DNA from: JBPOJN01 sp052033505
GTDB taxonomy: Bacteria; UBA10199; JACPAL01; GCA-016699445
DNA: 17,117 nt
Assembly (NCBI GenBank): GCA_052033505.1
Contig: JBPOJN010000089.1
Coordinates: 1 to 17,117 of the forward strand
Direction of reading: 5' to 3'
Shown: positions 7,646-13,437 of the stretch, one piece after another
Position numbering within the stretch: position 1 is the first letter of the stretch
Layout of the letters: each line of letters starts with the position of its first letter
The notes under the pieces: generated by a model
The model's input: the letters and a program-made list of their open reading frames with translations, nothing else
The model's database searches: none
Told to the model about the DNA's origin: nothing
Program-made: the position numbers and the translations under genes

Positions 7646-8359
7646 AAGAGTTCCTTTCTTCTCTTCGAAAGAGGTCAATACCCAGAGCGGGACGTTATAC
7701 TTCATCCCCATCTCGACGGAGCGGATCTGCAGCACTTTCGCGCCGACGGAGGCCAGCTCCAGCATTTCTTCATAGGAAATCTTATCGAGCTTGCGCGCCT
7801 CGGGCACGATGCGCGGGTCGGCCGTATAGACCCCGTCGACGTCCGTGTAAATTTCGCAGGCGTCGGCTTTAAGCGCCGCCGCTAGAGCGACGGCCGTCGT
7901 GTCCGAACCGCCGCGACCGAGCGTCGTGATGTTTCCGTCGCCGTCGATGCCCTGGAAGCCGGCGATCACGACCACGCGGCCCTGCTTCAATTCCTGGCGG
8001 ATCACGGTGTCGTCGATCGATTTGATGCGGGCCTTCGAGTAGGCGTTATCTGTCGTGATCTTGACCTGATGACCTTGGAACGACCGCGCTTGTCCGCCCA
8101 AGTCCTGGATCGCCATCGCAAGCAGGGCAATGGTCACCTGCTCTCCCGTCGAAATCAGTTGGTCGTATTCGCGCGTATCGGGATCGCGCGAGATCTTGTG
8201 CGCGAGGTCAATCAAGCGATTCGTTTCTCCCGACATCGCCGACAAGACCACCACGACGTCATGACCTTTCTCGCGCGTCTTTAACACGCGCCGCGCGACG
8301 TTGCGAATGCGATCGATATCGCCGACCGAGGTGCCTCCGTACTTTTGAACGATCAACAT
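7154..8359 (-). CDS. lysC: Aspartate kinase, monofunctional with two ACT domains
   Basis: LysC phosphorylates aspartate, the first step to lysine, threonine and methionine. The 401-residue protein has the kinase motifs KYGGTSV (6-12), S-T-G-E-Q-V (70-75), GRGGSDTTA (148-156) and YTDVDGVYTADPR (171-183). Two ACT domains (about 262-325 and 340-400) follow, including the conserved Q-M-I-S-T-S-E segment that binds effector amino acids. Length and layout fit the alpha2beta2-type aspartate kinases, in which a beta subunit is made from an internal start (see the separate entry). The gene joins cimA by an ATGA overlap, grouping aspartate-family entry with pyruvate-derived isoleucine synthesis. The 66-base gap before it has no clear Shine-Dalgarno sequence; it contains CGCTAGCG and a TAAAAT that is only a weak -10 candidate. 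Confidence 0.96.
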   Translation of the reverse strand: MLIVQKYGGTSVGDIDRIRNVARRVLKTREKGHDVVVVLSAMSGETNRLIDLAHKISRDPDTREYDQLISTGEQVTIALLAMAIQDLGGQARSFQGHQVKITTDNAYSKARIKSIDDTVIRQELKQGRVVVIAGFQGIDGDGNITTLGRGGSDTTAVALAAALKADACEIYTDVDGVYTADPRIVPEARKLDKISYEEMLELASVGAKVLQIRSVEMGMKYNVPLWVLTSFEEKKGTLVTAEDKDMEKILVSGVTMDKNEAKVAVRRLADHPGIASKLFSALSAENINVDMIIQNVSADGFTDITFTVPKTDLKKALTTVEKMASELGASKIESDDKIVKVSVVGVGMRSHSGVAARMFEVLAGEKINIQMISTSEIRISVVVDAESGEKAVKALHKAFVS

Positions 8360-8425
8360 AGAACGCTAGCGAATATCCATTGAGAGCGGGATTGGAAATA
8401 AAAATTTTAGGTTTTCGCGGTGAAA

Positions 8426-10099
8426 TTAAGGGAACGAATAGGCACGAGAAATCACGTTCAATCGGCTTTTCAACTGGAAGGCCACCGGCGCTTCGGCGGC
8501 CGCAAAAACCATCTGGGACGAAAAAGGAGACCAAGGCCCCCAAACGCCGTCGGAACCGGAGAATCGAACATCCGTAGGCTGGCCGTGCACATCGCCAAAA
8601 GAAACCGTCGCGACACCGTCCTGATAATCCGACTGAACCACCACGGCGCCCGCGCGGCCCGCACGTAGTCGGAACGCATAGACCGGAGGATGATGGATCC
8701 AATCGCCGGGACCATAAATGATGCTGGTGTAAGAACCGAAAATCATGCCGTCCTCAGACAAATCGCGCGCGCATCCGATCGCATAGGGCAGCACCAGAGG
8801 TTCGCTCCGGGCGTAATCGTACCAAGTGGCGCCTCCGTCGTCGCTGCCCAAGACCACAAGCCTTTTCTGGGCGTCGGCCGTCACCACATACAGAGGTCCG
8901 TCGTTTACGTTGGAAGACACGAAACAACCGTCGAGATTCCAAGCCGCGAACTCTTCGCCTTTGAAATTGTAGAAATCTTTTTCTTTTACGCCGGTCATCA
9001 CATTCACGCGCACGTAATGCTGGCGGCTGTGATTGCTCACGAGACTGGGATCCTGCGAGAGGTAGAGGAAATGCGCCTGCCCGTCGCGGACTTTGAAACT
9101 TTCGAGCCAGTTTTGGGAACCATATTCATCATTTAAGATGATACGATCTGCAGGTCCTGAATCATCTGAGATTATAGGCAACGCTAGCTGTGTCCCATTC
9201 ATTTTTTGCCACGTCTCACCGCCGTCCAGAGATTTTACGAAGTGAATGTCCCAATAGACATAATTATGCATGATGCTTCCCGGTTGACAGCAACCCAGAT
9301 CTTTTTGGGTTGTCCATGCAGCATAAAGCACCCCATTTTCATCAAGGCTGAGGTGAGGGTATTCGAGAGCGGCGGCAATTCCCTCACGAGTCATCTGGAA
9401 TGAAGAGAGAACGACGCCGTCAGGACTCAAGGTATAAAAAACCGAGGTAGTGCCAAATTGATTTCTAGCAAAGTAGTAGAAATGCTTCCTATCACGATCA
9501 TAAAGCATCGTAGATTTTGAAGTCCCCCCAGGAACAGAAATTTGAGTCGTAATAGGGTTTGAATAATTATCTGCAGGGGAAAATTTATAAAAATAAGCCC
9601 TGTGGTTTGAAAAATCGCCCCTCATTAAATAGAGATTGCCGTTTTCGTCCGTTTCCAACGCCGGAGGACTCGTAGCGCTGGTTTCTTCGTAAACAGTCTG
9701 GAAAGTTTTACCTCCATCTCGACTTCGCGATAGCCGCCACTGCTGCGCGGTAAACGCTTCATTACGAGACCTAATATGAGTCATAAAAAGACCGTTTTTA
9801 TTGGAAACGGTCTTTTGGTTGTGGCTTTGAAAGGTTCCGTAGCCCGTGGCTTGAGCATCTACGAGCGTTTGAAAGACGGAAGAGAGACCTAAGGTGTCGG
9901 CCCCTATGTCCTCGTCGTCCTGACCCCAAAGAATATCCTCAACTTCAGCCTCTTTGGGGACATCGACTATCGGATCGGGAGACCCGTCCAAAATAGGACG
10001 GCGCTGAGTCTTGCTCCAGTCACATCCGACCAAAAGAAAGACCTGAAGAAAAATGCAAAAGCTTAAGATTTTAAAAGCTATTTTGCCGATCTGTGTCAT
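8426..10099 (-). CDS. Lipoprotein with Asp-box (BNR/sialidase-like) beta-propeller repeats
   Basis: The ATG at 10099 gives 557 residues; a TTG one codon earlier is less likely. The N-terminus is a lipoprotein signal with lipobox L-V-G-C, the lipidated Cys at residue 26. An acidic, Pro-rich spacer (about 35-70) follows. Three Asp-box motifs are visible, S-R-D-G-G-K-T-F (126-133), S-L-D-G-G-E-T-W (290-297) and S-D-D-G-G-A-T-W (419-426), as in sialidase-type propellers. The catalytic Arg triad and Asp/Tyr pattern of a true sialidase could not be assigned, so enzymatic function is not claimed. It lies between tsaE and lysC. Base composition changes inside the gene: the N-terminal-coding half is AT-rich (about 39 percent GC at 9481-9660) and the C-terminal half GC-rich (about 59 percent at 8581-8760). 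It may bind glycans or be an envelope scaffold. Confidence 0.82.
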   Translation of the reverse strand: MTQIGKIAFKILSFCIFLQVFLLVGCDWSKTQRRPILDGSPDPIVDVPKEAEVEDILWGQDDEDIGADTLGLSSVFQTLVDAQATGYGTFQSHNQKTVSNKNGLFMTHIRSRNEAFTAQQWRLSRSRDGGKTFQTVYEETSATSPPALETDENGNLYLMRGDFSNHRAYFYKFSPADNYSNPITTQISVPGGTSKSTMLYDRDRKHFYYFARNQFGTTSVFYTLSPDGVVLSSFQMTREGIAAALEYPHLSLDENGVLYAAWTTQKDLGCCQPGSIMHNYVYWDIHFVKSLDGGETWQKMNGTQLALPIISDDSGPADRIILNDEYGSQNWLESFKVRDGQAHFLYLSQDPSLVSNHSRQHYVRVNVMTGVKEKDFYNFKGEEFAAWNLDGCFVSSNVNDGPLYVVTADAQKRLVVLGSDDGGATWYDYARSEPLVLPYAIGCARDLSEDGMIFGSYTSIIYGPGDWIHHPPVYAFRLRAGRAGAVVVQSDYQDGVATVSFGDVHGQPTDVRFSGSDGVWGPWSPFSSQMVFAAAEAPVAFQLKSRLNVISRAYSFP

Positions 10100-10120
10100 C
10101 AACTCGGGTTATCGGCAAAA
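10081..10120 (-). promoter_or_regulatory. Hairpin enclosing the lipoprotein start codon
   Basis: A perfect ten-base inverted repeat (10081-10090 and 10111-10120, TTTTGCCGAT/ATCGGCAAAA) surrounds a 20-base loop that contains the ATG at 10099 and the weak ribosome site. In the mRNA the downstream arm is codons 4-7 of the lipoprotein. It is not followed by a T run in either direction, so it is not a terminator. It could control translation, or be chance. Confidence 0.35.
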
Positions 10121-10138
10121 AGAAACGCTTAAGATGTG

Positions 10139-10609
10139 CTAAATGGATAATTTTTGTCCTGAAAGGTCTATGAGACTGATTTTTCTGCCCTTTTCGCCTT
10201 TGATTTCGATCGTTATTTCGTAGTCGAGCTGCTGGCGGAGCGAAGGAACCCTCTCCACCCATTCGATGACGATCAAGCCGGGATCCTGGAAGTAATCCTC
10301 TAGCCCCAGAGTCAACGCATCGACCGGCCGCTCGATACGGTAGAGGTCCAGGTGCGTCAGTCTTTGCTCCATGCGTTGGTACTCTCCGCGGTATTCGTTG
10401 ATCAGCGTAAACGTCGGCGAATGCACGTAGTACTCGGGGGAAATATCCAGACCCCGGGCCATCCCCTGAACGAGAGTCGTCTTCCCCGCCCCCATCTCAC
10501 CGATCAGGCCCACCAAGACCGCAGGCGGTTTTTTGGAAATTTTTTTGGCGATCTGCGCGCCGATGTGGCGCGTCTCGTCGGGCGAACGCGAAACGAAATG
10601 ATTTTTCAT
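10139..10609 (-). CDS. tsaE: tRNA threonylcarbamoyladenosine biosynthesis ATPase TsaE
   Basis: TsaE is the small ATPase that works with TsaB and TsaD to make the t6A modification at position 37 of ANN-decoding tRNAs. The 156-residue product has Walker A G-E-M-G-A-G-K-T-T (37-45), the family segment S-P-T-F-T-L-I-N-E-Y (64-73), H-L-D-L-Y-R (86-91) and I-E-W-V-E-R (115-120). The frame extends upstream to 10702, but those 31 residues match no family feature and lie inside the preceding gene. The ATG at 10609 overlaps the preceding stop in ATGA, so this start is chosen. TsaB and TsaD are not in the window. Downstream, 39 bases separate it from the lipoprotein start. Confidence 0.96.
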   Translation of the reverse strand: MKNHFVSRSPDETRHIGAQIAKKISKKPPAVLVGLIGEMGAGKTTLVQGMARGLDISPEYYVHSPTFTLINEYRGEYQRMEQRLTHLDLYRIERPVDALTLGLEDYFQDPGLIVIEWVERVPSLRQQLDYEITIEIKGEKGRKISLIDLSGQKLSI

Positions 10610-11097
10610 TTTAAACTTTCCAAACCTTTGACCCATGCTTTCGAAACGAGAGAGGCCGCTCGAAGCGGAACGCTGAACGTCTCGCGCATCATGCGGAAAC
10701 ATAGTTTTTCGGAGCAGCCTTGATACGACAGCTCCAGGTTTAACCCTTGAACGTCGCCTAAGATTTCCGGGGATACGGCGATCTTGGCGCGGATCATCAC
10801 TTCACCTTCGTACACTTCTTTTTGCTCTCCAGTCACCGGGTCGGTCTTCAGGATACCGGCGGGCAAAACCAGCTCTTTCAGACGCGCGTTGACGCCTGCG
10901 AGCGGCGCGAGGCCCATTTTATCCTTATAAAGATAATTCCCGGCCGGAATCGAAAATAAAACATCAACGGTCGCGTCACCGCCGATGGTGACTACGCGCG
11001 GTGAGACTTCGTAGGTCCAGCGTACGGGAGAATCATAAGCGGCAAGCGACATCGGGAAAAAAATAAAAAGCAGAAAGGTTTTTAAAAGAGATTTCAT
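10606..11097 (-). CDS. Stand-alone DsbD N-terminal (alpha) domain-like periplasmic protein
   Basis: The 163-residue product starts with a signal peptide (MKSLLKTFLLFIFF core, ending near A-A-Y-D at 19-22). The mature part resembles the immunoglobulin-like alpha domain of DsbD, which passes electrons to periplasmic thiol proteins. It has the I-P-A-G-N-Y-L-Y-K-D-K stretch (50-60) and Y-Q-G-C-x4-C (C128, C133), the position of the redox Cys pair. Unlike full DsbD it stops after this domain: there is no membrane CcdA-like part and no thioredoxin end, and none lies nearby. A TTG at 11142 would extend it by 15 residues and overlap the divergent gene; ATG 11097 is preferred because the signal peptide begins there. 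It joins tsaE by a four-base overlap. Redox function is inferred from the motif. Confidence 0.8.
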   Translation of the reverse strand: MKSLLKTFLLFIFFPMSLAAYDSPVRWTYEVSPRVVTIGGDATVDVLFSIPAGNYLYKDKMGLAPLAGVNARLKELVLPAGILKTDPVTGEQKEVYEGEVMIRAKIAVSPEILGDVQGLNLELSYQGCSEKLCFRMMRETFSVPLRAASLVSKAWVKGLESLK

Positions 11098-11106
11098 CGG
11101 AAATGA

Positions 11107-11114
11107 ATTATAAG
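11107..11114. promoter_or_regulatory. Shared -10-like box between divergent genes
   Basis: The 27 bases between the divergent starts at 11097 (minus) and 11125 (plus) contain TATAAT on the minus strand (11112 to 11107) overlapping TATAAG on the plus strand (11109-11114). Neither has a recognisable -35 box. If used, transcription would begin within a few bases of each start codon, giving nearly leaderless mRNAs. This fits the absence of a well-spaced Shine-Dalgarno sequence at both genes. Confidence 0.3.
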
Positions 11115-11124
11115 CTTTAGGGAA

Positions 11125-12021
11125 ATGAAACGTTCGAATCAATCCATTTTACAGGCGACCTTGCGCATCGCCAAGTCGGTGAAGGCGAAGGCCGTGCTAC
11201 TGGCACTCGATCCCTTGCATGAATTACCCGAACTCGAAATGCCCGAAGGCTGCCAGCTCATCGTCGTCACCCGCAAGACGCCCGAAGAACTCGAAAACAT
11301 ATTCCCCGACGGCATTCCGGCTGCCCTGCCCCTGATTTTCCTGCCGCGCGTCGACATCACGCGGATCAGTTTTGTAAAGACGGCCATGGTGTTGGGACTT
11401 TCCGGAAAACTCATCACGATGGGCGACCGCATCGTCGTGGTCGCCGGAGCGATCGACGGACGCGATCTAGACTCTATCTTCTTCATCGACACGGAGCGCG
11501 AGACCGAGATCTTAGCCACGCAAGGCCTCGAAGGCATTGGAGACGGCGTAAATCCCGAGGTGTTCCAAGAGACACTCACGATCGCGCTGGAACTCGCCGC
11601 GCGCGGGCGTGAGGGCAAGGCCGTGGGCACGACGTTCGTCTTGGGTGACGAAGACAAAGTCCTGCAACTCTCCAAACAAATGATCATCAACCCATTCAAG
11701 GGCTATTCCGATGAAGAGAGAAATATCTTGGGCGGCCACCTCAAAGAAACCCTACGCGAATTCTCAGCCTTGGACGGCGCCTTCATCATCAGCCGCGACG
11801 GACTGGTCTTAAGCGCGGGACGTTACCTGGGCGCCGCCGTGGATGAGACGATGCTTCCCAGGGGTTTAGGATCCCGGCACATCGCCGCGGCCGGGATTAC
11901 GGCCTTAACCCAGGCGCTCGCCATCGTTATTTCCGAGTCCACCGGCGACGTGCGAATCTTCAAAAGCGGCAAGATTTTGATGGAAATCGAGAAGCCGACC
12001 AAGGTATCAGGGCAGGCTTAA
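11125..12021 (+). CDS. Diadenylate cyclase-like protein (DisA_N/DAC domain), DacZ-like architecture
   Basis: DAC enzymes join two ATP to make the second messenger c-di-AMP. In this 298-residue protein the C-terminal part (about 145-290) has the DAC motifs G-K-A-V-G-T-T-F-V-L-G-D (164-175), D-G-A (217-219), L-G-S-R-H-I-A-A-A-G-I-T (248-259) and V-I-S-E-S-T-G-D-V (268-276). The RHR motif reads R-H-I, which is unusual. The first 120 residues are an alpha/beta region opening with a helix and the A-K-A-V-L-L-A-L strand, resembling a pyruvate-kinase C-terminal-type domain. That layout recalls archaeal DacZ rather than DisA, CdaA or CdaS; there are no membrane helices and no HhH DNA-binding part. 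No other in-frame ATG or GTG precedes 11125; a stop lies at 11104-11106. An AGGG sits only two bases before the ATG. A small gene follows 25 bases later. Confidence 0.85.
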   Translation: MKRSNQSILQATLRIAKSVKAKAVLLALDPLHELPELEMPEGCQLIVVTRKTPEELENIFPDGIPAALPLIFLPRVDITRISFVKTAMVLGLSGKLITMGDRIVVVAGAIDGRDLDSIFFIDTERETEILATQGLEGIGDGVNPEVFQETLTIALELAARGREGKAVGTTFVLGDEDKVLQLSKQMIINPFKGYSDEERNILGGHLKETLREFSALDGAFIISRDGLVLSAGRYLGAAVDETMLPRGLGSRHIAAAGITALTQALAIVISESTGDVRIFKSGKILMEIEKPTKVSGQA

Positions 12022-12046
12022 GTCTTTAACTCGAGGAGAATGAAGT

Positions 12047-12223
12047 ATGGCCACACGTTACGATTTCATCGAAGCCGATAAACGCATCTTGGAGCAGAAG
12101 CTCCGCAAGCACCAAATCTCCCAGAGCGAGATTTCGAAGATGACCAAGGTTCTCCCCGACGACAAGGACCATTTCGAGGAAATCGCCGTTTACGAAGAGA
12201 GCGAAGACTTAGTCCAAGAGTAG
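12047..12223 (+). CDS. Small acidic protein of 58 residues, unknown function
   Basis: I do not recognise this gene. ATG 12047 is preceded by CGAGGAG (AGGAG at 12033-12037) with a nine-base gap, a good ribosome site. It starts 25 bases after the cyclase-like gene stop, on the same strand, and probably shares its mRNA. The product is highly charged (15 acidic and 9 basic residues). A predicted helix covers about residues 8-32 with Leu/Ile spacing that could be amphipathic or coiled, followed by P-D-D-K and an acidic end. There is no signal peptide or membrane segment, so it should be cytosolic. Its last 15 bases overlap the end of lipB on the opposite strand. A role as regulator or partner of the cyclase is only a guess from position. 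Confidence 0.75.
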   Translation: MATRYDFIEADKRILEQKLRKHQISQSEISKMTKVLPDDKDHFEEIAVYEESEDLVQE

Positions 12224-12844
12224 CCGCGTTTCAAAGCCTTCCGAAAAAGCGACTTTCATTCTTTCTTTCACTTCGCTCATCGCCACCTTGCGACCTATTT
12301 CCACTTCAAGCGAAGTCACATCCCGGTCGCGTATCCCACACGGGTGAATGAGTTCGTAAGGCTTGAGATCGCAAGAGACGTTCAACGAAAACCCGTGCGT
12401 CGTCACGTGACCTTCGACGTGCAGGCCCAGGGCCGCGATTTTCTTTTTACCGATCCAGATACCCGGAAATTCAGGATCCCGCTCCCCGGCGACGCCCCAC
12501 TCCGCCAAAGCCTTCAGGAGACATTCTTCAATCTTCGTCACTAGTTTCGGCACGAAATCGTTCCATTCAAAAATCAAGTAACCCACCAATTGACCCGGAC
12601 CATGGTAGGTCACGCGTCCGCCCCGGTCCGTCTTGACGACGTCCATGCCACGGCGTTTGAGCTCAGACTCTTCAACCTTCAAATCTTCGGACGCGTCGCG
12701 CTTGCCAAAAGTAAAAACAGAAGGATGTTCCAAGAGCAGCAGCGTGTCGGGAATGAGCTTCCGGCGGCGAAGGTCTGCCAAGTCCCTCTGTCGTGCGAGG
12801 GCCTCTTCATATGGCACAACACCGGCATCAATAGAGTGGATCAT
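12209..12844 (-). CDS. lipB: Octanoyltransferase (lipoate protein ligase B)
   Basis: LipB moves octanoyl groups from acyl carrier protein to lipoyl domains, the first step of lipoate synthesis. The 211-residue protein shows the family block D-R-G-G-R-V-T-Y-H-G-P-G-Q-L-V (73-87), the catalytic Lys in K-K-I-A-A-L-G (K135), T-H-G-F-S-L-N-V (149-156) and the catalytic Cys in H-P-C-G-I (C169). The length is normal. The ATG at 12844 overlaps the pgsA-like stop in ATGA, marking it as the last gene of the run that begins with dnaE. No lipA is in the window. Its 3' end overlaps the convergent 58-residue gene by 15 bases, and I see no terminator there. Confidence 0.97.
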   Translation of the reverse strand: MIHSIDAGVVPYEEALARQRDLADLRRRKLIPDTLLLLEHPSVFTFGKRDASEDLKVEESELKRRGMDVVKTDRGGRVTYHGPGQLVGYLIFEWNDFVPKLVTKIEECLLKALAEWGVAGERDPEFPGIWIGKKKIAALGLHVEGHVTTHGFSLNVSCDLKPYELIHPCGIRDRDVTSLEVEIGRKVAMSEVKERMKVAFSEGFETRLLLD

Positions 12845-13437
12845 GCGGCCGTCGGTCGCTTGCGTAGGTCGAAAATGCGTTTTCCGATCACGTAATACTG
12901 GAAACCCGTCACAACGGTAAAGGCGGTGACGGTGCCGAAGAGGACGCTACGGGCGGTCGCATATCCAGACATCGACGCCAGGTCGGGAAACCAAGACAAG
13001 GTCGAACCGAAAGCCTGGCCGAACGCCAAGATGAAGGTAGCAATCTGCAGCACCGTCGTCATTTTCGAGAGATACGTCGGGCGGTATAAAAACGGCACCT
13101 TCGTGCGTTTCAAGATCAGAAGTCCCACCAGCAGGAAAATATCCCGCGCCATCACGACGCCGGTCAACCAATACGGGATGAAACCCTGGACTGTCAGTGG
13201 CAGGAAGCTGAAGAACATCAAAAGTTTGTCTGCAATCGGATCGAGCAGACCACCCAGCTCCGTCCTCTGCTTGAGCAAGCGCGCGATGGCTCCATCGAGC
13301 ATATCGGTTGCCGCCGCTACGATAAAAACAGGGAACGCGATATCCCAACGTCCCTGCCAGCCGTAGACGATCACGCCCACGGACGCGAACATGCGGAAAA
13401 CGGTCAAGATGTTCGGGAGGTTGAAGGCTGTCATCAT
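12841..13437 (-). CDS. pgsA: CDP-alcohol phosphatidyltransferase, probably phosphatidylglycerophosphate synthase
   Basis: PgsA makes phosphatidylglycerophosphate from CDP-diacylglycerol and glycerol-3-phosphate in the inner membrane. The 198-residue product has the complete family motif D-x2-D-G-x2-A-R-x8-G-x3-D-x3-D (residues 45-70) after an N-L-P-N-I-L-T-V-F-R-M opening typical of PgsA, and several hydrophobic membrane segments (about 13-27, 34-45, 71-90, and others to 185). The frame continues upstream to 13587, but that part is a polar read-through of the previous gene. The ATG at 13437 overlaps the previous stop in ATGA; the adjacent ATG at 13434 is equally possible. Other members of the superfamily (cardiolipin or phosphatidylcholine-type synthases) have the same motif, so the exact substrate is less sure than the family. 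Confidence 0.9.
   Translation of the reverse strand: MMTAFNLPNILTVFRMFASVGVIVYGWQGRWDIAFPVFIVAAATDMLDGAIARLLKQRTELGGLLDPIADKLLMFFSFLPLTVQGFIPYWLTGVVMARDIFLLVGLLILKRTKVPFLYRPTYLSKMTTVLQIATFILAFGQAFGSTLSWFPDLASMSGYATARSVLFGTVTAFTVVTGFQYYVIGKRIFDLRKRPTAA

Noticed and set aside
10061..10135. Nine-base direct repeat GCTTAAGAT at 10061-10069 and 10127-10135 as an attachment site
   Set aside because: It is too short, no integrase or element lies between the copies, and one copy is inside the lipoprotein coding sequence.
10610..10702. Longer TsaE start at 10702
   Set aside because: The extra 31 residues lie wholly inside the upstream gene and show no family similarity; the ATGA junction at 10606-10609 is the natural start.
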